Below, piece after piece: positions 26,315 to 35,600 of a stretch of DNA of 64,000 nucleotides (the first letter of the stretch is position 1; each line of letters starts with the position of its first letter). The DNA lies in the NCBI RefSeq assembly GCF_002288825.1, contig NZ_NSLI01000005.1:248001-312000 (forward strand). Direction: 5' to 3'. The DNA is from Sphingomonas lenta (lineage in GTDB: Bacteria; Pseudomonadota; Alphaproteobacteria; Sphingomonadales; Sphingomonadaceae). The translations under genes were made by a program, and so were the position numbers. Below the pieces are notes generated by a model. That model was not told where the DNA came from. It saw only the letters and a list, made by a program, of their open reading frames with translations, and ran no database searches.

Positions 26315-27843
26315 GAGGCGCGCCGCAACGGGGTGAGATCGCAGCCGATCCGGCGCAGGTACTCGTCCTGCGTCGGCATCGCGTCGGCGGTCTGACCGAC
26401 TACGTCGCGGATGTGGTGCAGACGGCGCAGCGTCTCCTCGTCGGAGAGCAGGTCGGCGACGGGGTGGTAGCCGGTCGCTTCCACGCCCTGACCGACCATC
26501 ACCGACAGCCAGCTCGTCTCCGTGAACAGCTCGTCATGCTCGCGGAAGATGCGGCCGTTGCGGCGGAACATGGCGAGCTTGTAGGCGAGCCCCTCCGGCG
26601 GCGCGAGCGTGCGGCAATAATTCCAGAAATCGGAGTCGTCGCGCTCCGTCGCCTTGTAGTGAAGGACAAGGAAGTCGCGGATGTCGACATATTCCTCCAC
26701 CGTTTCTGCGTTGAACCGGTCGATCTCCAACTGGTCGAAGCCGCGCGCGGGGAACAGCGTCATCAGCCGCGCGATGCCCGACTGGACGAGGTGGATCGAG
26801 GTAGACTCCAGCGGCTCCAGGAACCCCCCCGCGAGCCCTAGTGCCACGACGTTGCCGATCCAGGCGCGGCGGCGATGGCCCGCCTTGAAGCGGAGCGGCT
26901 TGGGCTCGGCGAGCGGCGCGCCGTCGAGGTTGGCGAGCAACGTCGCCGCCGCCTCGTCATCGGAGACGTGCGCGCTCGAATAGACATAGCCGTTGCCGAT
27001 GCGGTGCTGGAGCGGGATGCGCCACTGCCAACCCGCAGGCCTAGCGGTCGAGCGGGTGAGGGGACGCCGGTCGCCGCCGCTCTCGCAGGGCACGGCTAGC
27101 GCGCGGTCGCAGGGCAGCCAGGCGGACCAGTCCTCGAAGCCGGCCCCCATCACGCCCTCGATCAGCAGGCCACGGAACCCTGAGCAGTCGACGAACAGGT
27201 CGCCCGCGACGCGCGCGCCCGACTGGAGCACGATCGCGGACACGTGGCCCGTTTCGCCGTCGCGCGTCACGTCGACGACGCGGCCCTCGGTGCGGCGGAC
27301 GCCCCAGCCCTCGGCCAGGCGGCGCAGGTAGCGGGCGTAGAGGCCCGCGTCGAACTGAAAAGCGTAGCCGATCTTGGACAGGGGCGAGTTGGGCTGGTCG
27401 GGCCGCGGGTGCGCGAACCGCTCGCGCAGCCCCGCGACCACCGCCAGCGAATAGGCGTCGAGCGGGGTGGGATCGCCGAGCGTCCGGCCCTTCAGCCAGT
27501 GGTGGTGGAACTGCACGCCCTTCATATCGAGGCCGTAGAAGCCGAAAGGGTGGACATAGGAGTGGCCGAGCCGCGTCCAGTCGCGGAACTCGATGCCGAG
27601 CTTGTAGGTGGCGTTGGTGGCGCGGACGAAATCGGCCTCGTCGATGCCGAGCATCGCGTTGAACAGCGCGATCTGCGGAATCGTCGCCTCGCCGACGCCC
27701 ACCGTGCCGATCTCGTCCGACTCGACCAGCTCGATCTCGAGACCGGGCAGCTCGCCCGCCACGCGCGCGATCCCGGCGGCGGCCATCCAGCCGGCGGTGC
27801 CGCCGCCGACGATCACCACGCGGCGGATCGCGTCGGCCCTCAC
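26311..27843 (-). CDS. Flavin-dependent tryptophan-halogenase-like protein 1
   Basis: A 510-residue flavoprotein. It has the FAD-binding GGGTAGW near residue 13, GVGEATIP near 49, the catalytic lysine K81 in YKLGIEFRDW, the halogenase signature WQWRIP at 272-277, and E346 in FLEPLESTSI. All residues considered essential in PrnA/RebH-type halogenases are therefore kept. Starts at GTG 27843, overlapping the previous gene's TGA (GTGA), and itself overlaps the cupin gene. The native substrate is unknown: homologues in TonB-linked polysaccharide loci (the BrvH/Xanthomonas type) are known mainly from activity on free indoles. It needs FADH2 from a separate reductase, and none is encoded nearby. Confidence 0.88.
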   Translation of the reverse strand: MRADAIRRVVIVGGGTAGWMAAAGIARVAGELPGLEIELVESDEIGTVGVGEATIPQIALFNAMLGIDEADFVRATNATYKLGIEFRDWTRLGHSYVHPFGFYGLDMKGVQFHHHWLKGRTLGDPTPLDAYSLAVVAGLRERFAHPRPDQPNSPLSKIGYAFQFDAGLYARYLRRLAEGWGVRRTEGRVVDVTRDGETGHVSAIVLQSGARVAGDLFVDCSGFRGLLIEGVMGAGFEDWSAWLPCDRALAVPCESGGDRRPLTRSTARPAGWQWRIPLQHRIGNGYVYSSAHVSDDEAAATLLANLDGAPLAEPKPLRFKAGHRRRAWIGNVVALGLAGGFLEPLESTSIHLVQSGIARLMTLFPARGFDQLEIDRFNAETVEEYVDIRDFLVLHYKATERDDSDFWNYCRTLAPPEGLAYKLAMFRRNGRIFREHDELFTETSWLSVMVGQGVEATGYHPVADLLSDEETLRRLHHIRDVVGQTADAMPTQDEYLRRIGCDLTPLRRAS

Positions 27844-29438
27844 AGCGTGAAGCCCTGGCCCGCGAAGGGCGATTCGGATTCGAAGGAGAAGGTCGGGACG
27901 GGGGACTCGGGCTGAGTGGGCTGCGGCCGGGCGAAGGGTGACGGGCCGCAGCGGCGGATGAACTCGCCATGGGTGGGTAGTTGCTCGGCCACTTCTTGGT
28001 AGCCGCGGCGCATCTGCTCCAAGGCTTGCGCGACCTTGTCCTCGTCAAGCGCGTCCACCGCGGGCTCGTGCTCGTCGGGGACGACGTGCTGGCCGAAGCA
28101 CACCGCGACCCAGCTGGTGGTGGCGAACAGCTCCAGCCCGTCGCGGAAGACGCGGCCCTTGGCGCGGAACAGGTCGATCTTGCGGGCGAGCGAGTCGGGG
28201 ATCTCCATCGTGCGGCAGCGATCCCAGAAGGGCGAGTCCGAGCGCCGCGTCGCCTTGTAGTGGAGCACGATGAAGTCGCGCACGTCCTCGTACAGGTCGC
28301 GCATCTGGCGGTTATACTCGTCGCGCTCCACCGGATCAAAGCGCCGGTCGGGGAAAAGCGCGATCAGCTTGGCGATGCCGGACTGGATGAAGTGGATGGA
28401 GGTGGACTCGAGCGGCTCGATGAAGCCGCTCGACAGGCCGAGCGCCACGACGTTCTTGTTCCAGCACTGCTTGCGGCGGCCGGTGGTGAAGGACAGGCGG
28501 CGCGGCTCGGCGAGCGGCTCGCCTTCCAGGTTCGCCATGAGCAGGCGCTCGGCCTCGGCGTCGTCCATGTACGTGCTGGAATAGACGAGGCCGTTGCCCA
28601 TGCGGTGCTGGAGCGGGATGCGCCACTGCCACCCGGCGCTCCGCGCGGTCGCGCGGGTGAAGGGGTCGGGCTCGCCTTCATAGGCGCTGGGCACCGCGAC
28701 AGCGCGGTCGCAGGGTAGCCAGTGCGTCCAGTCCTCATAGCCCGTCTTCAGCGCGCCGTCGATCAGGAGGCCGCGGAAACCCGAGCAGTCGATGAACAGG
28801 TCGCCCGCGATCCGCCGCCCGTCGGCGAGCGTCACCGCCTCGACATGGCCGTCCTCCCCGCGCGTGTCGACATCGACGATCTTGCCCTCGACGCGCGTCA
28901 CGCCGCCGCGCTCGGCATAGCGGCGGAGGTAGCGGGCGTAGAGGCCGGCGTCGAAGTGGAAGGCGTAGAGCAGGTCCTTGACCGCCGACTGCGCGTTGGC
29001 GCCCGGCCGGCCGAACTTGCCCATCGACGCCGCCACCGCGCTCATCGACCAGGCGGAGATGTCGGGGAGCGGCCGGCGGCGGCGCTCGCGCAGGTAGAGT
29101 TGGTGGAAGTGCACGCCCTGGAGGTCGCGGCCGTGGAAGCCGAAAGGGTGGAAATAGCGCTCGCCAAGGTCGCCCCAGTCGACGAACTCAATGCCGAGCT
29201 TGAACGTGCCGCCCGTCTCGCGGAGGAACTCGTTCTCGTTCAGCCCCAGCATCTGGTTGAAGGTGATGATTGGCGGAATCGTCGCCTCGCCGACGCCGAC
29301 GGTGCCGATCTCCTCCGATTCGACCAGCGTCACGCGGGTGACGCCGTTGTCGAGGAAGCGCGACAGTGCGGCCGCAGTCATCCAGCCGGCGGTGCCGCCG
29401 CCGACGATTACGACGTCGCGGATGGTCTGTTCGTTCAT
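27840..29438 (-). CDS. Flavin-dependent tryptophan-halogenase-like protein 2
   Basis: A 532-residue paralogue of halogenase 1. GGGTAGW near residue 13, VGEATIPP near 49, K80 in FKLGIEFVDW, the WQWRIPLQHR motif and FIEPLESTSIHF are all present, so catalysis is predicted to be intact. It carries a Pro/Ser/Phe-rich C-terminal tail of about 30 residues (from ARPQPTQPESPVPTF) that the others lack. ATG 29438 overlaps the stop of halogenase 3 (ATGA). The frame remains open upstream inside halogenase 3 but that part has no homology. Confidence 0.88.
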   Translation of the reverse strand: MNEQTIRDVVIVGGGTAGWMTAAALSRFLDNGVTRVTLVESEEIGTVGVGEATIPPIITFNQMLGLNENEFLRETGGTFKLGIEFVDWGDLGERYFHPFGFHGRDLQGVHFHQLYLRERRRRPLPDISAWSMSAVAASMGKFGRPGANAQSAVKDLLYAFHFDAGLYARYLRRYAERGGVTRVEGKIVDVDTRGEDGHVEAVTLADGRRIAGDLFIDCSGFRGLLIDGALKTGYEDWTHWLPCDRAVAVPSAYEGEPDPFTRATARSAGWQWRIPLQHRMGNGLVYSSTYMDDAEAERLLMANLEGEPLAEPRRLSFTTGRRKQCWNKNVVALGLSSGFIEPLESTSIHFIQSGIAKLIALFPDRRFDPVERDEYNRQMRDLYEDVRDFIVLHYKATRRSDSPFWDRCRTMEIPDSLARKIDLFRAKGRVFRDGLELFATTSWVAVCFGQHVVPDEHEPAVDALDEDKVAQALEQMRRGYQEVAEQLPTHGEFIRRCGPSPFARPQPTQPESPVPTFSFESESPFAGQGFTL

Positions 29439-30922
29439 CGGGTCACTTGCCTGTGTAGCATCTGCAAGAAGGCGGCGTGGGTGGGCGCGCGCGCGACGGC
29501 CTGGGCGAGCGCGTCGCGCCAACCCGCCATCGCCGCGTCGGATTGGGCGGGCGGCACGACCTCGATCAGCGGGTCGGCGCGGCGCGGGATCACGCCCTGG
29601 CCGAGCAGCACGGCGAGCCACGAATCGCGCCCGAACGTCTCCTCTTCGTGGAAGGGCAAGCGGCCGCGCTCGCGGAACTGCGTCAGCGTGTGGAGTAGGG
29701 TGGGGGGAGGCTCGGCCGCGGCCGCGTCGCGCCAGAACGGCTCGGAACGGCCGGACGCCGCGTAATACAGAACGGCGAAGTCGCGCACCCGCGCCGCTTC
29801 GGCCGCGCATTGGCGGTTATATTCGGCGAGTTCGACGGGCGCGCAATCGCGGTCGGGGAGCATGGCGACGAGGCGGTCGATCGCGCTGTGGGCCAAGTGG
29901 AGGTTCGTCCACTCCAACGGCTCGATCGCGGTCGCGGCGTCGCCGACCGCCACGCAGTTGCGCAGCCAGGGCTGCGGCCGCGTCCCCGCCGCGATCGCGA
30001 CGGGCGCGGCCTCGCGCACGCCGAGGGCGCGCGCAGCCTGTTCGTCGCTCCAATGCGCCGAGCCGTAGACGAGCCCGGTGGAGGTGCGGCGCAGGCCGTC
30101 GGCGGACCAGCGCCAGCCCGCCTCGACGGCGACGGCGCGGTCGAGCGGCGCGGGTTCGGGCGCGGGCGGGCCGTCGGCGATGAGGATGCGGTCACAGGGC
30201 AACCAGCGCCGCCAGTCCTCCCACGCGTCGTCGAGCGCGGAACGGACGCGTGCGGCGGGGCCGGTGCAGTCGACGAACAGGTCGGCGCGCAAGGGCTCTC
30301 CGCCATCGAGTTCGAGCGCTTCGACGAAGCCGTCCGGGCGGAGGCGGATCGACCGGAGTACGCCGTCGTGCTCGCGGACGCCGCAATGGAGCGCGAAGGC
30401 GCGGATCATCGCGAGGTAGGCGGGCGGGTCGAGGTGCAGCCCGTACTCGAAACCGGAGAGCGGCGCGTCCGGCTCGTCGGCGGCGCGCGCGAAGCGGCCG
30501 GCGCGCGCGAGCATGGCGGCGGGCGAATGCCGGTCGAAGGGCGCAGCGGCGCCGAGCTTAGCGGCGCGCACCCAGTGCTGGTGGAAGGAGGCGGTGCCGA
30601 ACGGACGCCCATGCTCGCCATAGGCGTGGACGTAATCGGGCGAGTCCGCGACCCAGTTCTCGAAACGCGTGCCGAGCCGGAAGGCGGAGCCTGAGCGCAC
30701 AACCGCGTCCGCGTCGCGCAGGCCGAGATCGCCGTGAAAGCCGTGGATGGAGGGCAGCGTCGGGCCGATCCGGTCGGCGAGCGCGTCGGGCGGCGGGGGG
30801 AGCGCGAACACCGTCACCCCGAGCCACGGCAGCCGCCGCTTAAGCGCCGCCGCCGCCGACCAGCCGACGATCCCGCCGCCGGCGACCACCACGTCGCGGA
30901 TCGGCTCCCCCAGCGCGCTCAT
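29435..30922 (-). CDS. Divergent tryptophan-halogenase-like protein 3, probably catalytically inactive
   Basis: A 495-residue member of the same family that keeps the dinucleotide-binding GGGIVGW near residue 15 and IEPLEWTNLHLA but has lost key residues. The catalytic lysine is replaced by arginine (R82 in FRLGTRFENW). The GVGEATIP block has become RIGPTLPS. The WxWxIP signature is replaced by WRWSADGL. The frame is intact from ATG 30922 to the TGA at 29435, so it is not an obvious pseudogene. It lies one base after halogenase 4 and overlaps halogenase 2 by four bases. A regulatory, binding or altered-chemistry role is possible; halogenation is unlikely. Confidence 0.83.
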   Translation of the reverse strand: MSALGEPIRDVVVAGGGIVGWSAAAALKRRLPWLGVTVFALPPPPDALADRIGPTLPSIHGFHGDLGLRDADAVVRSGSAFRLGTRFENWVADSPDYVHAYGEHGRPFGTASFHQHWVRAAKLGAAAPFDRHSPAAMLARAGRFARAADEPDAPLSGFEYGLHLDPPAYLAMIRAFALHCGVREHDGVLRSIRLRPDGFVEALELDGGEPLRADLFVDCTGPAARVRSALDDAWEDWRRWLPCDRILIADGPPAPEPAPLDRAVAVEAGWRWSADGLRRTSTGLVYGSAHWSDEQAARALGVREAAPVAIAAGTRPQPWLRNCVAVGDAATAIEPLEWTNLHLAHSAIDRLVAMLPDRDCAPVELAEYNRQCAAEAARVRDFAVLYYAASGRSEPFWRDAAAAEPPPTLLHTLTQFRERGRLPFHEEETFGRDSWLAVLLGQGVIPRRADPLIEVVPPAQSDAAMAGWRDALAQAVARAPTHAAFLQMLHRQVTR

Positions 30923-30923
30923 C

Positions 30924-32438
30924 TCAGGCCGCGGCCGCCATGGGGCAGTAGCCGCGGATGAAGTCGAGGTGGTTGGGCATCGCCTCCGCCGCGGCGGCGA
31001 CCTCCGCCTCCAGCTCGCCCATGCCGCGGAGCAGCGCATCCGCCGGAGGCAGGTCGGCGCGTGGGTCATAGCCCAGCGGTCGTACGCGCTGGCCGAGATA
31101 AACGGCGACCCAGCTCGCGTCGAGGAACACGCCCTCGCGATATTTCACGATCCGGCCGCGGCGGCGGAACAGCTCCATCTTCTCGGCCAAGCTGTCGGGC
31201 ACGGGCATGGTGCGGACGTAGTTCCAGAACTCCGAGTCGTCGCGCTCGGTGGCGTGGTAATGGAGGATCAGGAAGTCGCGGATGCGGTCGTATTCGAGGT
31301 CGATGATGCGGTTGAACTCGTCGCGGTCCGACGGCGCGATGCCGCGCTCGGGGAAGAGCTCGAGAAGCGCGGTGATCGCCTGCTGGACGAGGTAGATGCT
31401 GGTCGACTCGAGTGGTTCGAGGAAGCCGCTGGCGAGCCCGATCGCGACGCAGTTGCCGACCCAGCTGCGCTCCCGCCGGCCTGCGCGGAAGCGGAGGGTG
31501 CGGGGCTGGGCGATGGCGTCGCCCTCGACCGCGCCGGCGAGCGCCGACGCCGCCTCGTCGTCGGAGACGAAGGCGCTGGAATAAACATAGCCGTTACCCG
31601 TGCGGTGCTGGAGCGGAATGCGCCAGCGCCAACCGGCGGGCATGGCGATCGCGCTGGTATAGGGCGTGACGGCGGTCTCGGTCCGGCACGGCATGGCGGC
31701 GGCGCGGTCGGCGGGCAGCCAGCGCGACCAGTCCTGGAACGGCTCGCCCAGCGCCTCGCCCAGGAGGAGCGAGCGAAAGCCGGAGCAGTCGACGAACAGG
31801 TCGCCCTCGATCCGCTCGCCGCTCTCCAGCTTGATCGCTCGGATATGGCCCGTCTCGCCGTTGAGCTCGACGTCGACGACCTTGCCCTCCGTACGCGTCG
31901 CGCCGAGGCTCTCGGCGAGCTGGCGTAAGTAGGGCGCGAACAGCACGGCGTCGAACTGGTAGGCGTAGCCGAAGGTGGTGGTGATCCGCCCCGGCTCGGT
32001 CGTGGGCCGGGTGAAGCGACCCTCCCGCGCCATGGTGCACGCCATGGAGAAGCGCTCCAGCGGCGGCGGGTTCAGGCCCTGAAGCCGGAGCCGCGTCCAG
32101 TAATGGTGGAAGTCGACCTCGCCCTGGCCGCGGCCGAAGGTGCCGAAGGGGTGGACGTAGCTGTCGCCGATTCGTCCCCAGTTCCGGAACTCGATGCCCA
32201 GCTTGAACGTCGCGCGCGTCCAGCTCATGAAGTCGGACTCGGCGATGCCGAGCCGGTCGTTGAACGCGCGGATGTGCGGCAGCGTCGCCTCGCCCACGCC
32301 GACGATGCCGATCGCCTCCGACTCGATCAGGTGGACCGAGCAGCGGCGCGGCAGCAGCTTGGCGAGCGCCGCGGCCGCCATCCAGCCGGACGTGCCGCCG
32401 CCCACGATCACCACCCGTTGCGCGCCCGTATCCGTCAT
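30924..32438 (-). CDS. Flavin-dependent tryptophan-halogenase-like protein 4
   Basis: A 504-residue protein, first gene of the halogenase operon. GGGTSGW near residue 13, VGVGEATLP near 46, K79 in FKLGIEFRNW, WRWRIPLQHR and FLEPLESTSIYLV are all present, so it should be active. ATG 32438 is chosen; a 16-residue open extension upstream has no homology. It is divergently arranged with the large TonB receptor gene across a 252-base region containing two operator-like palindromes. This pairing with a TonB receptor is a recurring arrangement in sphingomonads, Caulobacter and Xanthomonas. Confidence 0.88.
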   Translation of the reverse strand: MTDTGAQRVVIVGGGTSGWMAAAALAKLLPRRCSVHLIESEAIGIVGVGEATLPHIRAFNDRLGIAESDFMSWTRATFKLGIEFRNWGRIGDSYVHPFGTFGRGQGEVDFHHYWTRLRLQGLNPPPLERFSMACTMAREGRFTRPTTEPGRITTTFGYAYQFDAVLFAPYLRQLAESLGATRTEGKVVDVELNGETGHIRAIKLESGERIEGDLFVDCSGFRSLLLGEALGEPFQDWSRWLPADRAAAMPCRTETAVTPYTSAIAMPAGWRWRIPLQHRTGNGYVYSSAFVSDDEAASALAGAVEGDAIAQPRTLRFRAGRRERSWVGNCVAIGLASGFLEPLESTSIYLVQQAITALLELFPERGIAPSDRDEFNRIIDLEYDRIRDFLILHYHATERDDSEFWNYVRTMPVPDSLAEKMELFRRRGRIVKYREGVFLDASWVAVYLGQRVRPLGYDPRADLPPADALLRGMGELEAEVAAAAEAMPNHLDFIRGYCPMAAAA

Positions 32439-32586
32439 GGAGCGTTCCGCTCTCCATCCTCTCCCGCACGTGGCTCGATCATCCAACGCCGCGCGTCAAC
32501 CCGCCCCCGATCCCCGCTCGGCCGGACGGGGCCGTTGCAGCGACGCAACACCGTTCACCGAAACGATAGAATAGGTACGGTGCGGA

Positions 32587-32675
32587 TGTTACCGCAAACA
32601 TTACTGCTTGCTCAATAGCCTTGGTCTGCATAAGCCTATCTGATCCAAGGCGCGACCGTGATGTCAGCGTTAACA
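32587..32675. promoter_or_regulatory. Divergent promoter region with two operator-like palindromes
   Basis: TGTTACCGCAAACA (32587-32600) and TGTCAGCGTTAACA (32662-32675) each match 12 of 14 bases of the locus palindrome but have altered cores. The second lies 15 bases before the TonB receptor ATG, just before its GGGGAGAGG ribosome-binding site. Both could allow the LacI-type protein to control the receptor and the halogenase operon together. Confidence 0.5.
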
Positions 32676-32690
32676 GGGGAGAGGACAGGG

Positions 32691-35600
32691 ATGGCGACTG
32701 CTGCGACCGGAACCGTGCGTGAAGCGGGTGCGCGGGAGATCGGCAAGCTCCTGAAGTGCGGCGTCTCGGCCACGGCGATCTGCGCGTTCGCGCTCGCCGC
32801 GCCCGCCTGGGCGCAGACGGGCTCGGCCACGGGACAGGGGACCGCGGGCAACGCCAATCCAACCGCGCAGCCTGAAGACGGCGCCGTCAACGAGCCCGCG
32901 CCGGGCACGGCTGCCGCGCAGGCCGCAGATACGGCGCCCGCCGACGAGGCGGGCGCCGACGACATCGTCGTCACCGGTATTCGCCAGAGCCTCGCCAACG
33001 CACAGTCGATCAAGCGCAACGCCGATACGGTCGTCGACGCCATCACCGCACAGGACATCGGCGCGCTGCCCGACCGCTCGGTCACCGAGGCGCTGCAGCG
33101 TGTGCCTGGCGTCTCGATCAACCGTTTCGCCGGCTCGAACGATCCCGACCACTTCTCGGTGGAGGGCTCGGGCGTGGTGGTGCGCGGCCTCAATTTCGTC
33201 CGTTCGGAGTTCAACGGGCGCAGCACCTTCTCGGCGGGCATCGGCGGGCAGGCGATCAACTTCGCCGACGTCCCCGCCGAGCTGCTGGGCGCGGTCGAGG
33301 TGTACAAGAACAGCACCGCCGACCTGATCGAGGGCGGTCTGGCGGGCACCGTCAACCTCAACACGCGCAAGCCCTTCGACAACCGCGGTTTCCACATCGG
33401 CGGCGGCGTCGAAGCGAATTACGGCGACTTCCGCAAGAAGTGGACGCCGACCGCCTCCCTGTTGCTGAGCAACACGTGGGAGACCGACATCGGCACGTTC
33501 GGCCTGCTGGGCAACGTGTCCTATTCCCGCTTGAAGAGCCGCGCCGACGGCATCCAAGTCACCAACATCCAGACTCGCGACGGCACGATCGTCACCGGGG
33601 CCAATGGCGGCGGCCAGGTCTGCCGCAACCCGCTACCTGCGAGCACGGACACGTCCAGGCTGCCGGCCAACGGCACCTGCGGCTTCACCGGTGCCGCAGG
33701 CGCGGACGGGTTCGCCGATCTCCTGCCGCTCGCCTATGCGCCGGTCGGCGGCCAATTCCGCACGCAGGATTACGACCGCAAGCGCGACGGCCAGGCGCTC
33801 GCCGTGCAGTGGGAAAGCACCGACAAGCGCACGGTCTTCACCGCCCAGTTCCTGCGCACCCACTCGACCAACGCTTGGGGCGAGCGCACCTTCGAAACCG
33901 CGCCCGACCTCTCGGAATACAACACCTACCCGTACGGCTGCCAGCAGAACACCAATGGCCCGAACGGCGGCGTGCGCGCGGAATGCCCGATCGGGTCCTT
34001 GCGCAACTACGAGTATGACGAGGACGGGCTGTTCGAGCGCGGCTACATCACGCTGCCCGGCACCGGCTGGCGCACCGCGTCGAGCGGCCAGGCCACGACC
34101 ACCGTTCCTACGGGCGGCATCCAGCAATCGCTGTCCCGCCGCCAGGTATTCGACGAGAACCTGGTCAAGGATGCCGGCTTCAACCTGAAGACCGAGCTGA
34201 GCGACCGCCTCTCGGTCAATCTCGACGTCGACTACACCTACGCGCGCCACGACGTGGTCGACTTCAGCGTGTTCGGCTCGACCTTCGCCGACCAGGAGCT
34301 CGACATCTCGGGCGACCTGCCGGTGGTCATCCCGCACAAGCCGCTGACGTTGGCGGCGAGCTGGGCGACGCCCAACCCTGCGTTGGTCTCGGCGACCGAC
34401 GAGCAGTATTTTCAGAACCGAGATTTCCAGTTCTGGCGTGCGGCGATGGACCATATCGAGCACTCGGAAGGCAGCGAGTACCAGATCAAGGGCGACTTCG
34501 CGTACAAGTTCGACGACGGATCGTTCCTGAACCGGGTCAAGTTCGGGGCGCGCTACGCCGAGCGCCAGCAGACGGTCCGCTACACCGCGTACAATTGGGG
34601 TGCCATCAGCGAGGTCTGGTCGGGTTCGCCGGTCACGTTCAACCAGGGCGACACCAGCCGGTCGGAGTTCTACGATTTCCCGAACTTCTTCCGCGGCGAC
34701 ACGCCCGGTCCGATCGGCGGTTATTACTATAACGGCGACCTGATCGACGATTATTTCGCGTCGGCCACATACTTCCAGGCGCTCAACGACATCTGGCGCA
34801 CGACCAACGGCGCGGGCGCGACCAACCGTTTCGTGCCGGCCTCGCAACGTCAGGGCGTGATCGCGGGCACCTCATTCCTGCCCGAAGACATCCAGCCGGT
34901 GCGCCAGCAGGACAGCGCCGCCTATGTCATGCTGAATTTCGGCTCCGACGATCCGCTGATCGGTGGCATCCGGGTGAGCGGCAATATCGGCGTCCGCTAC
35001 GTCAATTCGGCGGTCACGTCGGGCGGGCGCATCGGCGTGCCGACCCGGCAGGCGCTGGGCATCGTCGATCCGTTCACCCGGCAGGAGATCGATCCTGCGA
35101 CGGGCCAGCTCAGGTTTACCGGCCGTTGCGATCCGCGCGTGCCGGAGGGTGCACCTCCGGGTACGCCGCCCACGCGGCCGGGCGGGATCTGTAATTTGGG
35201 AGCGGCCGGCTACGCGCAGCTTCAGCAATTCGCCAACGGCGAGACAGTCACCGACATCGCGCGCAACAACTACGACTACTTCCTCCCCAGCGCCAACCTG
35301 AAGCTCGGGTTGTCCGACGACCTGATCATGCGCCTGGCGGCGTCGAAGGTGCTCACGCGCCCCGACCTCGCCAACATCCGCAACTTCATCACGGTGGGTA
35401 CGGATCCCAACTCCGGCGCGGCGACGGCGACGGCGGGCAACCCGTTCCTGAAGCCCGCGACCGCGTGGCAATTCGACGCGACGCTGGAGTGGTACTTCGC
35501 CCGCGTCGGCTCGCTGACGTTGAACGGCTTCTACAAGTCGATCGACAACTTCTTCTACCAATCGTTGATCACCCGCAACGTGACGAGCAACGGCGTGACC

